64,000 bases of DNA from Segetibacter sp. 3557_3. GTDB lineage: Bacteria; Bacteroidota; Bacteroidia; Chitinophagales; Chitinophagaceae. The stretch spans positions 62,001-126,000 of the forward strand of contig NZ_SMSK01000011.1 in NCBI RefSeq assembly GCF_004354985.1, given 5' to 3'. A program made the translations under genes and the position numbers. Position 1 is the stretch's first letter, and the number at the start of each line of letters is the position of its first letter. The notes beneath the pieces were generated by a model, which saw only the letters and a program-made list of their open reading frames with translations, made no database searches and was not told where the DNA came from. This document shows, one piece after another, positions 18,470-26,744 of the stretch.

Positions 18470-18883
18470 ATGCGAAAAAAGAACCTGGGTACTATATTGT
18501 TGGTGATCCTTATATTGGCAGTTGCCGGTGCTGTTATCGGCTACAGGATGTGGAACAAACCAAACAGGTCGGTTGCAAACGAAGCGGGGATCGCCATTAC
18601 TGCAGCTGATCTTGTAACAGCATACCAGGCAGATGAAAACGCGGCAAATGCAAAATTTCTTGACAAAGCCATAGAGGTTAGTGGTACCATAAGCGCTGTT
18701 GACAAAAGCCAGGATGGTAAATCAACAATTATGTTGTCTTCCGATGATCCGATGACGGGGGTTTATTGCACTTTGAAAATCGGCGCGGATAATTTGGCCG
18801 TAGGAACCCCGGTTAAAGTAAAGGGTTTTTGCAGCGGCATGCTCAGCGACGTTCGACTCAGGGACGCCGTTATCGTGAAATAA
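18470..18883 (+). CDS. OB-fold (tRNA_anti-like) membrane-anchored protein
   Basis: 137 residues with an N-terminal membrane anchor (NLGTILLVILILAVAGAVIG) and a short exposed domain. ITAADLVTAYQADENAANAKFLDKAIEVSGTIS...VYCTLK...VGTPVKVKGFCSGML is the tRNA_anti-like OB-fold pattern common in Bacteroidota. In this phylum such genes often sit near c-type cytochrome, YceI and DUF5777 genes, as here. A near-match -7 box TACTTTAG lies at 18443-18450. The role is unknown; the group is conserved enough to suggest an envelope redox or cofactor task. Confidence 0.8.
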   Translation: MRKKNLGTILLVILILAVAGAVIGYRMWNKPNRSVANEAGIAITAADLVTAYQADENAANAKFLDKAIEVSGTISAVDKSQDGKSTIMLSSDDPMTGVYCTLKIGADNLAVGTPVKVKGFCSGMLSDVRLRDAVIVK

Positions 18884-19053
18884 CATCAAGAATATTCCTT
18901 AACGGAAAAAAGCCGCACCGGAAATCAGGCGCAAGGCAACTCCGTGTGCTTTAAACTCGTACGGTTATAATTGAATGTTGCGGCTGTTCGGATGTGCCAA
19001 ATTGCCGGCGTCACCAAGCGCAACTGTCTTTTCCTAAATCAAAAATCCTATAC

Positions 19054-19449
19054 ATGAAGAAAATTGGCGGAATGCTCCTGGTAGTGATCATGTTTGCCGC
19101 AGCAGGCTGTTATTACGATAAGGGAGAACTGGTTTACCCACGTGCATCGACCACAACACCTGCCACAGGTTGCGATACAACTTCTGTAATGCGCTACAGC
19201 GTGGAGGTGGTGAATATCCTTTCGGCGCGTTGCTATAGTTGTCATAGCGGGACCGCATCAGGTGGAGCCGGTTTTAAACTTGATACGTATTCATCCGTAA
19301 TGTCCATGGCCAATAATGGCCGGCTCGTTCGTGCAATTACCCATACTGGTCCGCAAAACACCCATATGCCACTTGGCGGAAGCAAGCTTGCAGACTGCGA
19401 TATCGGAAAAATCCGTTCATGGGTAAGAAGTGGCGCATTAAACAATTAA
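19054..19449 (+). CDS. Haem-c binding lipoprotein
   Basis: 131 residues. The ATG at 19054 opens MKKIGGMLLVVIMFAAAGC, a signal peptide ending in a lipobox, so the longer frame from 18994 was trimmed. One haem-c motif CYSCH lies near residue 70, followed by a PLGGSKLADCDIGKIRSWVRSGA end typical of small class-I-like cytochromes. It is likely outer-membrane or periplasm facing. It begins a close run of six genes to 25231 and overlaps nothing. It may deliver electrons to or from the module that follows. Confidence 0.85.
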   Translation: MKKIGGMLLVVIMFAAAGCYYDKGELVYPRASTTTPATGCDTTSVMRYSVEVVNILSARCYSCHSGTASGGAGFKLDTYSSVMSMANNGRLVRAITHTGPQNTHMPLGGSKLADCDIGKIRSWVRSGALNN

Positions 19450-19472
19450 CCTTTAAAAACACCAGTCTAAAA

Positions 19473-20012
19473 ATGAAATCAATTCTCTTGTTTGCTTGTA
19501 TCATCATCGGTACATCCACCTTAAATGCCCAAAAAATCTTAAGTACCAAGTCGGGCCAGATCACCTTTTTTTCTAATGCTCCACTTGAAGACATAGAGGC
19601 TAAAAACAGCGAGGTCGAGAGCAAGCTATTGCCGACAAACGGCCAATTGGTATTTACCCTGTTGATGAAAGGTTTTGAGTTTGAAAACCAGCTTATGGAA
19701 GACCACTTCAACGAAGACTATCTCGAAAGTTCAAAATTTCCCAAATCCAGTTTCAAGGGTTTTATCACCAATGTGAAAGAGATCAATTTCGCGAAAGACG
19801 GAACATACCCTGCAAAAGTAAAAGGCGATTTGACGATACACGGGGTTACCAAGCCAGTTGAAGCAAATGGAACGGTTACCGTAAAAGGAGCCAAGGTTGC
19901 GGCAAAAAGCAAGTTTAATATCAAGCTTAGCGATTATGGGATCGGTGGCAAGATGGTCGGCGACAAGATCGCCCAAAATATCGCCATTACTGTAGATTGT
20001 CAATACGAATAA
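19473..20012 (+). CDS. YceI-family protein, exported
   Basis: 179 residues opening MKSILLFACIIIGTSTLNAQ, a signal peptide, then the YceI fold: ILSTKSGQITFFSNAPLEDI, LMKGFEFENQLMEDHFNEDY, LESSKFPKSSFKGFI, VKGDLTIHGVTKPVE. The start at 19473 is chosen because the upstream frame is the tail of the previous gene. YceI proteins carry polyprenyl chains, so a quinone-like or lipid ligand in the periplasm is likely. It lies 23 bases after the haem-c lipoprotein and 18 before the barrel protein. Confidence 0.9.
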   Translation: MKSILLFACIIIGTSTLNAQKILSTKSGQITFFSNAPLEDIEAKNSEVESKLLPTNGQLVFTLLMKGFEFENQLMEDHFNEDYLESSKFPKSSFKGFITNVKEINFAKDGTYPAKVKGDLTIHGVTKPVEANGTVTVKGAKVAAKSKFNIKLSDYGIGGKMVGDKIAQNIAITVDCQYE

Positions 20013-20030
20013 CCAACTAAAAACTGCTTT

Positions 20031-20969
20031 ATGTTTAGGAAATTTATACTTGTTGTTGTCGCTACGCTTTCAGCAGGCAGTATGATCGCCCAGGACGTTG
20101 ACCTGTTTAAAGTGATGGACGAAGACAGCAAAAAGGCCGACGCAAAACGTACGAATTACAGCACCGCGACATTTAAAACTACCCGCCTGATCAATGGGCA
20201 CTCGGTAGAAAATGTTGGAAAGGGTATACTCGATTTTAAGATATCGCACCGCTTTAATCCTGTCAGCGATGGTATCCGGGAGTTGTTTGGCTTTGACCAT
20301 GCAAGCATGCGTATTGGCCTCGACTATGGCATTACCGACCGGCTGATGATTGGTGCGGGCAGAAGCACATTTCAAAAGCAAGTTGATGGATTTGTAAAGT
20401 ATAAGTTGTTGCGGCAGTCCTCTGGCTACCAGAATATGCCGGTGACGGTAAGTGTACTTGCCTCGGTAATGTTAAATACAATCGCCAACGACACCGTCAA
20501 AAATGCACACTTCAGTGATAACCTTTTCTATTGTTATCAGTTGCTGATTGGAAGAAAGTTCAGCGAGAATACTTCGATCCAGATTATGCCGACCATTATT
20601 CACCGGAACATTGTTCAACGTGAATCAGAACCGAATGACAACATTGCGATTGGAATCGGCGGCAGGCAAAAAATTTCGAAACGCGTAAGCATCAATGCAG
20701 AATACTACTATGTATTGCCCGAATACAAGATGCCCGGAACCAGGAACTCACTATCTTTTGGAGTAGATATTGAGACCGGTGGACACGTGTTTCAGCTGCA
20801 TTTCTCTAATTCAATGGGTATGACCGAGCGCACCTTTATCGCGGAAACCGATGGACGTTGGGGTGATGGCGACATCCATTTTGGTTTTAACATCGCAAGG
20901 GTTTTTGTAATTGGCAAGAAAAACAAAGCCAACAGGCTTAAGCTGATGCAGGCAGGCGAAAAATACTAA
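20031..20969 (+). CDS. DUF5777-family outer-membrane beta-barrel protein
   Basis: 312 residues with a signal peptide (MFRKFILVVVATLSAGSMIA before QDVD). The body is a predicted beta-barrel with regular aromatic/charged alternation: ILDFKISHRFNPVSDG, LFGFDHASMRIGLDYGITDRLMIGAG, TFQKQVDGFVKYKLLRQ. This is the DUF5777 pattern that recurs next to cytochrome and YceI genes in Bacteroidota. The barrel could pass a ligand or host the lipoprotein cytochrome, but no function is proven. The next YceI gene starts 2 bases after it. Confidence 0.85.
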   Translation: MFRKFILVVVATLSAGSMIAQDVDLFKVMDEDSKKADAKRTNYSTATFKTTRLINGHSVENVGKGILDFKISHRFNPVSDGIRELFGFDHASMRIGLDYGITDRLMIGAGRSTFQKQVDGFVKYKLLRQSSGYQNMPVTVSVLASVMLNTIANDTVKNAHFSDNLFYCYQLLIGRKFSENTSIQIMPTIIHRNIVQRESEPNDNIAIGIGGRQKISKRVSINAEYYYVLPEYKMPGTRNSLSFGVDIETGGHVFQLHFSNSMGMTERTFIAETDGRWGDGDIHFGFNIARVFVIGKKNKANRLKLMQAGEKY

Positions 20970-20971
20970 TT

Positions 20972-21529
20972 ATGCCCGTGAAGGCGATACACCTCCTTAT
21001 TGTTTTTATGATTTCAATTACCTCCCTGGTGGCACAGGGAGGTAATTTGTTTTCGACCCGTTCCGGAATAATCCAATTTCAATCCGACGCTCCTTATGAG
21101 CTCATCAAAGCTTCTTCGCGGGAACTTTCAGGTATCCTTGATATCCAAAAAAAGACGTTTGCATTCAAGGTAAACATGCAGACCTTCCAGGGTTTTAATA
21201 GTGCGCTGCAAAAGGAACATTTCAATGAAAATTACCTTGAGAGCAATAAGTATGAAAGTGCCACTTTCAGCGGAAAAATCATTGAGGATATCGACTTTAC
21301 GGCAAATGGTACATACCATGTAAGAGCAAAAGGTACCCTGCTGCTGCATGGGGTTTCGCAGGAGCGAATCATAAAATCTGACATCACCGTCAGGCAGGGA
21401 AGGATTAACATATCTGCTAACTTTACCGTATTGCTGAGCGATCACAATATACCGGTGCCTAAAGTAGTAAAAGACAAACTTGCTTCGGAAATACAAGTGG
21501 ACGTATCCGCCCAATTAACGCCCCGTTGA
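20972..21529 (+). CDS. YceI-family protein, exported, second copy in operon
   Basis: 185 residues. The N-terminus KAIHLLIVFMISITSLVAQ is a signal peptide. The YceI fold (TRSGIIQFQSDAPYELIKAS, NMQTFQGFNSALQKEHFNENY, LESNKYESATFSGKI, AKGTLLLHGVSQE) is complete and parallels the protein at 19473, so the two are paralogues that diverged long ago. The flank is tight: 2 bases after the barrel gene and 1 base before the sensor kinase. Confidence 0.9.
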   Translation: MPVKAIHLLIVFMISITSLVAQGGNLFSTRSGIIQFQSDAPYELIKASSRELSGILDIQKKTFAFKVNMQTFQGFNSALQKEHFNENYLESNKYESATFSGKIIEDIDFTANGTYHVRAKGTLLLHGVSQERIIKSDITVRQGRINISANFTVLLSDHNIPVPKVVKDKLASEIQVDVSAQLTPR

Positions 21530-21530
21530 T

Positions 21531-24467
21531 ATGAAGTGTAATGGCACCTATATCCTTCTAAGCATACTACTTTTTTTTACTTCCTTAACTATCCGGGGCC
21601 AGGTGATGGGGGTAAAAGCCTATGCTATCACCGGGGATGATTTTTCGCCGGGAATATTCTCGGTTGTTCAACATTCAGCAGGCTATATGTTGGTTGGAGC
21701 AGCCGACGGGTTATACCGCTTTGATGGTAATGCCTTCTCGCGCTTTGCTTTTACCGATACCCCGAAAAACAAGGCCGTTACTGCAATTTGCGAAGACAGA
21801 TCGCATACGGTTTGGCTTGGCTTTCAATCCGGTGAAATTGCCCGGTTGGAGCGTGGAAGTATCTGTTTCCTCAACGCAGAAGAAGGCCACCCGAAAGTCG
21901 CCATAAACAAAATCATACAAGACCGTGCGGGCACTTTGTTATTTGCCACTGCCGGAGAGGGAGTCTACTACTATACAAAGAGTCGTTTTTACAACATTAA
22001 CACCGATGATGGGCTTACCGATGATTATGTGTACGACATCGTACTTACGCCAACAAGCCTGCTTGCAGGCACCGACCGGGGCTTGAATGCATTATTGTTG
22101 CCGCTGAGCACGAAAACAATCAAAGCGGTTACATCTGCCCAGGGATTGCGCGACAACATCGTTCGTTGTTTGTATTCCGACCCTGGCAAGAATACACCCT
22201 ATTGGGTCGGTATGCAGGATTTTGGCCTGGGTAGGTTCACCTTTCGAGGTGGCATAAATCAACTGTCATATCCTTCGCACAACTGGAACTTTGGGCAGGT
22301 TAATGCCATTCTTGGTACAGGTGACAATATATGGGCAGCCACGGATGGATATGGGATCATAAGTGTACCTAATCGTCGCGACTCAGGCGCAGTAAGACCG
22401 TCGCAAATAACTGGGTTGAACTATAAAAAAACCGCGAATTTGTTTACCGATGGCGAAGGCAATACCTGGTTTTCTGCCCAAAACCAATTGGTAAAAACAA
22501 ACGGCGCACAGCTGCAGAACATACTTCCGCAAACAGCCAATATTCACGACCAGGTGCATTGCCTGTTGGTCGACGAAAAGGAAAATATATGGCTGAACTA
22601 TAATGGGGGACTAAAAAGGTTCAGCCTTGTTAACGGAAGCTGGGTTGAAAAAAGCTTCCCAATCCCGCAGGTAAATAAGCGTGCTGAAATTACGTGTCTT
22701 TACGAAGACCGTTTTGGACATATCTGGATCGGTACCATGGGTAAAGGCATATTCCTGCTGGATCAAATGACCGGCAGCCTGCGGCAAGTGAATGAAAACG
22801 CTTTGCTCAACAATGGTAGCATCCTGTCTATCCACGGCAAGGATAAAGAAGTATGGCTGTCGGGACTGAGCGGTGCTATATCGGTGCTGCTCACACCTGA
22901 AAACAAGAGCATTTCAAGCCTGTTGCGTTTTAACCGGTTTCCTAACAAATCACAGATAGGAAGCAACTATGTTTATAGCATTATGGTCGACTCGAAAAAC
23001 CGGGTTTGGTTTGCTACCGATGGTGAGGGTATCACGGTAAACGAAGGTGGCAGGTACACCAATTATAATGCAAAGCACGGGATTAAAAGTCCCGTTGTCT
23101 ACAGCGTTTGCGAGGATCATAAAGGCAATATCTGGTTCAGTACCCTTAATGCAGGTGTGTACAAATTTGATGGATCAGGCTTTACAAATTACAATGTTGA
23201 ACATGGATTGAACGATCCGACAATTACCGCGCTGGCGCCTGACAGTTACGGAAACATCGTTGCCATTTCCAAAAAGGGAATGAACATCATCGAACAATCT
23301 ACGGGTACCATCTTTTCGCTTGATGCCGACCAGGGTATCAATGGGATCAACGACGACCTTAACTGTATCGCCACGACGTCTAACGGTAAGGTATTGTCTT
23401 CTTCTGCTAGTGGCATTCTACAATATGCGCCGGCTTACAAACGGTTGCAGCCAAAAATTTTTTTGGAAAATATCCAGGTCTTTGGTGAGTCCATCGACCC
23501 CGATACGAAGCAGCCATTTTCATACGACAACAATAATTTCAGCTTTCTCTTTTCAGGTATATCCTATTCGCATCCCTCCAGGGTAAGGTACCAATACCAG
23601 CTGCAGGGATTGAGCAATCAATGGGTTACCACCAGAGATAATAAGGTAAATTTTCCAAAACTTGCCCCCGGGTACTACACCTTCAGGGTAAGAGCATCAA
23701 TAAACGGAAACTTCGAAAACAGTCAGGTAGCGCTTTATTCATTTTCCATATCCCGTCCATATTATCTCCAGTTGTGGTTTATCGCCCTGGTTGTTTTCGC
23801 TGGTGTTGCTTCAATTTACCGTTACATTAAGCTTCGCGAGAAACGACTTCAACGCCTCGACCGGCTTGAAAAGGATCGTATTCAATCGCAATTTGAAACG
23901 CTGAAGAGTCAGGTAAACCCACACTTTCTCTTTAATAGTTTCAACACCCTTATTGCCGTTATAGAAGAAAGCCCTGAACATGCCGTAGAATACGTAGAGC
24001 ATTTGTCTGATCTATACCGTAAAATTGTATCGTACCGCGATAAGGATGTAATTACGCTGGCAGAAGAACTCGAATTAATTCATGACTACTTTTTTATACA
24101 ACATAAACGCTTTGGTAATAACCTGCGGCTGGATAACCAGGTTACCAGCGAGTTCGCCCAAACCTTTATGATTGCGCCACTTACCTTACAGTTGCTGGCC
24201 GAAAATGCAGTAAAGCACAATTCAATATCCGCCGGCAATCCGCTAACAATCACCATTGCCATTACAGGAGATTACCTGCTGATGACAAATAATCTAAATC
24301 CTAAAATAACGCCTGAAAAAGGGGAGCAGATGGGATTGCAAAATATTCAGAAGCGTTACCTCTTACTCAGTGCAGCGCCTTTGAAGATTGTGCAGGATAC
24401 GAATACTTTTTCGGTTTATATACCTTTGATCTACGGCGAAAGGCTGCATAAAACCAACCGGATTTGA
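21531..24467 (+). CDS. LytS-type sensor histidine kinase with Reg_prop propeller
   Basis: 978 residues. A signal-anchor start (MKCNGTYILLSILLFFTSLT) leads into about 600 periplasmic residues of propeller repeats with DRSHTVWLG, DSKNRVWFATDGEG and EDHKGNIWFST-type Reg_prop blades. A Y_Y_Y domain (FSGISYSHPSRVRYQYQLQG) follows, then one membrane helix near 740-765 (LQLWFIALVVFAGVASIYRY). The kinase part has the H box with His798 in SQVNPHFLFNSFNTL and an ATPase region (QLLAENAVKHNSI, MGLQNIQKRY). It pairs with the LytTR regulator that follows. As its periplasmic sensor is cotranscribed with YceI and barrel genes, it probably senses a condition in that module. Confidence 0.93.
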   Translation: MKCNGTYILLSILLFFTSLTIRGQVMGVKAYAITGDDFSPGIFSVVQHSAGYMLVGAADGLYRFDGNAFSRFAFTDTPKNKAVTAICEDRSHTVWLGFQSGEIARLERGSICFLNAEEGHPKVAINKIIQDRAGTLLFATAGEGVYYYTKSRFYNINTDDGLTDDYVYDIVLTPTSLLAGTDRGLNALLLPLSTKTIKAVTSAQGLRDNIVRCLYSDPGKNTPYWVGMQDFGLGRFTFRGGINQLSYPSHNWNFGQVNAILGTGDNIWAATDGYGIISVPNRRDSGAVRPSQITGLNYKKTANLFTDGEGNTWFSAQNQLVKTNGAQLQNILPQTANIHDQVHCLLVDEKENIWLNYNGGLKRFSLVNGSWVEKSFPIPQVNKRAEITCLYEDRFGHIWIGTMGKGIFLLDQMTGSLRQVNENALLNNGSILSIHGKDKEVWLSGLSGAISVLLTPENKSISSLLRFNRFPNKSQIGSNYVYSIMVDSKNRVWFATDGEGITVNEGGRYTNYNAKHGIKSPVVYSVCEDHKGNIWFSTLNAGVYKFDGSGFTNYNVEHGLNDPTITALAPDSYGNIVAISKKGMNIIEQSTGTIFSLDADQGINGINDDLNCIATTSNGKVLSSSASGILQYAPAYKRLQPKIFLENIQVFGESIDPDTKQPFSYDNNNFSFLFSGISYSHPSRVRYQYQLQGLSNQWVTTRDNKVNFPKLAPGYYTFRVRASINGNFENSQVALYSFSISRPYYLQLWFIALVVFAGVASIYRYIKLREKRLQRLDRLEKDRIQSQFETLKSQVNPHFLFNSFNTLIAVIEESPEHAVEYVEHLSDLYRKIVSYRDKDVITLAEELELIHDYFFIQHKRFGNNLRLDNQVTSEFAQTFMIAPLTLQLLAENAVKHNSISAGNPLTITIAITGDYLLMTNNLNPKITPEKGEQMGLQNIQKRYLLLSAAPLKIVQDTNTFSVYIPLIYGERLHKTNRI

Positions 24468-25231
24468 ACACAAGAATACTCATCATCGAAGACGAAGAAG
24501 CGGCTGCAAGAAGGTTGCAGAAAATGATCCTTGAGGTTGTACCCGATGCCGAGGTATTGCCATTTGTTACAGGTATACAATCAGCCATTAACTGGTTCCA
24601 GGCAAACAGCGCACCCGACCTGATATTCTGCGATATCCATTTGTCAGACGGTAATAGCTTTGAGATATTCAGGCAGGTCAGGATTACGGCGCCAATCATT
24701 TTTAGTACTGCTTACGACCAATATGCCCTGCAGGCATTCAAAGTAAACAGTATTGATTACCTGTTAAAACCGGTAAAGAAAGACGAACTGGATAGGGCAA
24801 TCAAAAAGTTTTTATCGTTGAACCTTACCGCACCGGCAGCGATCGATGTAAATAAATTATTGCAATCCTTGCAGCAGGCCAAACCTTCCTACAAAGAGCG
24901 CTTTGTAGTTAAATATGGTGAACACATAAAGACTATTGAAACTACGGATATCGCCTACCTGTATACCGAAAACAAAATCAATTTCCTGGTAACAAAAGAT
25001 CAGCGTCGCTTTGCTATCGATTACAATCTCGACCAACTGGAAGAACTGCTTGATCCAAAACGGTACTTTCGCATCAACCGGCAATTCATCATTGGTTTCC
25101 ATTCTATCGCCGAGATGCTTACTTACCCGAAGTCACGTGTGCTGGTACATCTAAACCCGCCATCAAAAATCGAAACCATCGTCAGCACCGAACGGGCAGC
25201 CGCATTCAAAACCTGGCTCGATGGCGGATAA
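24464..25231 (+). CDS. LytTR-family response regulator
   Basis: 255 residues from a TTG at 24464 that overlaps the TGA stop of the kinase by four bases, so translational coupling is likely. Receiver domain: IIEDEEAAARRL near residue 7, phosphoacceptor Asp57 in FCDIHLSDG, Thr/Ser switch STAYDQYALQAF and Lys in LLKPVKKDEL. LytTR DNA-binding domain from about residue 150: EHIKTIETTDIAYLYTENKINFL and the FRINRQFIIG signature. It is the partner of the kinase at 21531 and probably controls the operon upstream and/or envelope genes. Confidence 0.94.
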   Translation: MNTRILIIEDEEAAARRLQKMILEVVPDAEVLPFVTGIQSAINWFQANSAPDLIFCDIHLSDGNSFEIFRQVRITAPIIFSTAYDQYALQAFKVNSIDYLLKPVKKDELDRAIKKFLSLNLTAPAAIDVNKLLQSLQQAKPSYKERFVVKYGEHIKTIETTDIAYLYTENKINFLVTKDQRRFAIDYNLDQLEELLDPKRYFRINRQFIIGFHSIAEMLTYPKSRVLVHLNPPSKIETIVSTERAAAFKTWLDGG

Positions 25232-25239
25232 TCCTGCTT

Positions 25240-25277
25240 AAACCCATCCTTGCTATAAACATCACACGGGTTTTTTT
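25240..25277 (+). terminator. Possible terminator of the two-component operon
   Basis: AAACCC (25240-25245) can pair with GGGTTT (25268-25273), and T continues to 25277. The stem is only 6 bp with a 22-base loop, so this is a weak call. Confidence 0.4.
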
Positions 25278-25304
25278 GGCGATCAGGTATTAAAACCTTA
25301 TGAT

Positions 25305-25335
25305 TTTGCAATGCGGCATTGTTATCCTACTTTTG
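25305..25335 (+). promoter_or_regulatory. metH promoter
   Basis: TTTG at 25305-25308, 19 bases of spacer and TACTTTTG at 25328-25335 match both promoter boxes perfectly. The start is expected near 25339, leaving a leader of about 237 nt before the ATG at 25576. Confidence 0.75.
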
Positions 25336-25340
25336 CGCCG

Positions 25341-25575
25341 CAGCAGGAGGATTTGTTTATTGTTCGGCCTGCTGACTTAAGATTACCAACTGAACTAATA
25401 AACGAATCCATTCTGCCGGTCCTCCACAGCTTGAACTCGTTATTAGTTCCAAATATTTCTTCAAGTCAGCATCCCAATAGTTCAATTGATCGTCCGTGTA
25501 CAACCAGGCAGGCGATGCAAGCCCCCGCTGTAGACCCCGTGATGCGCCTTTGGGTCGGGCATAAAACCTAGATGC
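25341..25575 (+). promoter_or_regulatory. Structured metH leader, candidate riboswitch
   Basis: The leader is unusually long and foldable. CAGCAGG (25341-25347) pairs with CCTGCTG (25368-25374). GAACTAATAAACGA (25392-25405) pairs with TCGTTATTAGTTC (25437-25449) over 13 bp with one bulged A. GACCC (25533-25537) pairs with GGGTC (25552-25556) 15 bases before the start codon. Long leaders upstream of metH commonly sense S-adenosylmethionine, cobalamin or homocysteine, but the S-box core, a B12 box and the SAM-II core were looked for and not found. If it is a riboswitch, the class was not recognised by eye. Confidence 0.45.
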
Positions 25576-26592
25576 ATGCAAATACAAAATGAACTCAGCA
25601 AGCGTATTCTTATAATTGATGGTGCAATGGGAACAATGATTCAGCGCCGGAAGCTTGAAGAAGCAGACTACCGGGGAGAACGTTTCAAGGACTGGCATAC
25701 CGATGTAAAAGGAAATAACGACCTGCTTAATATTACGCAGCCACAGATCATCATCGACATCCACAAAGAATACCTTGAAGCTGGTGCAGACATCATTGAG
25801 ACAAATACTTTCAGCTGTACCTCGATTGCGATGGCCGACTACGATATGCAGTCGTTTGCATACGAACTAAACGTAGAGGGTGCTCGTTGCGCCAGGATTG
25901 CGGCAGACGAGTACAATGCCAAAGATCCTTCGAAACCTCGTTTTGTTGCCGGTGCAATCGGCCCGCTTAATAAAACCCTAAGCCTTTCACCTGATGTAAA
26001 CAACCCCGGCTACCGGGCAGTTACGTTCGACGAGGTTGCAATCGCCTATACCGAACAGATCAGGGGCCTCGCAGATGGGGGAGTTGACCTGTTTTTGATA
26101 GAAACGATCTTTGATACGCTAAATGCCAAGGCTGCTATTTACGCCATTAAGAAGTACTTCCGCGAGAATCCCAGCGGCAAGGGAGAGCTGCCTATTATGA
26201 TCAGTGGAACTATCACCGATGCTTCCGGGCGTACCCTCAGCGGGCAAACCCTCGAAGCGTTTTACACCTCCATCAGGCATGCACGACCCATTAGTGTTGG
26301 CCTCAATTGTGCACTTGGTGCAACCCAAATGCGACCACATATCGAAGAACTCAGCCAGATCGCTGAATGTTATACCTCGGCATACCCCAACGCCGGTTTG
26401 CCAAATGCCTTTGGAGAATACGACGAGCAGCCACATGAAACCGCCCACATTATTGAAGATTGGGCTAAAGAAGGTTTTGTAAACATCGTAGGCGGTTGTT
26501 GCGGAACTACCCCCGATCACATTAAACACATTGCCGACCAGGTAAAAAACTATTCACCACGGCAGCTGCCGGTTTTGGAAGCGGTGCTGTAG
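25576..26592 (+). CDS. metH: Methionine synthase, homocysteine-binding subunit
   Basis: 338 residues, matching the N-terminal homocysteine S-methyltransferase domain of cobalamin-dependent MetH. The start ([18 protein letters not shown]) and [15 protein letters not shown]-like motifs are standard. The zinc-binding cysteines are Cys245 in GLNCALG and Cys308-Cys309 in [11 protein letters not shown]. The remaining MetH domains are in a separate gene 152 bases downstream, a split found in other Bacteroidota. In the reaction the zinc-activated homocysteine thiolate takes a methyl group from methylcobalamin. Confidence 0.93.
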   Translation: MQIQNELSKRILIIDGAMGTMIQRRKLEEADYRGERFKDWHTDVKGNNDLLNITQPQIIIDIHKEYLEAGADIIETNTFSCTSIAMADYDMQSFAYELNVEGARCARIAADEYNAKDPSKPRFVAGAIGPLNKTLSLSPDVNNPGYRAVTFDEVAIAYTEQIRGLADGGVDLFLIETIFDTLNAKAAIYAIKKYFRENPSGKGELPIMISGTITDASGRTLSGQTLEAFYTSIRHARPISVGLNCALGATQMRPHIEELSQIAECYTSAYPNAGLPNAFGEYDEQPHETAHIIEDWAKEGFVNIVGGCCGTTPDHIKHIADQVKNYSPRQLPVLEAVL

Positions 26593-26744
26593 TACAATAA
26601 ACAAAACCATCGCGATAAGCAATTTTTTGTCTTCCGCCTTAGTCTTTCACTCGTCACTACGTAACACCCAGGTTATAAGTGGCTCTAGTAAGCAAAAATC
26701 ACCTTGCACGTTTTAACCAGCGTGATGTGGATCAGAAATAAAAT

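Noticed and set aside
25341-25575. SAM-I, SAM-II or cobalamin riboswitch
   Set aside because: The conserved cores were looked for by eye and not found; only an unassigned structured leader is reported.
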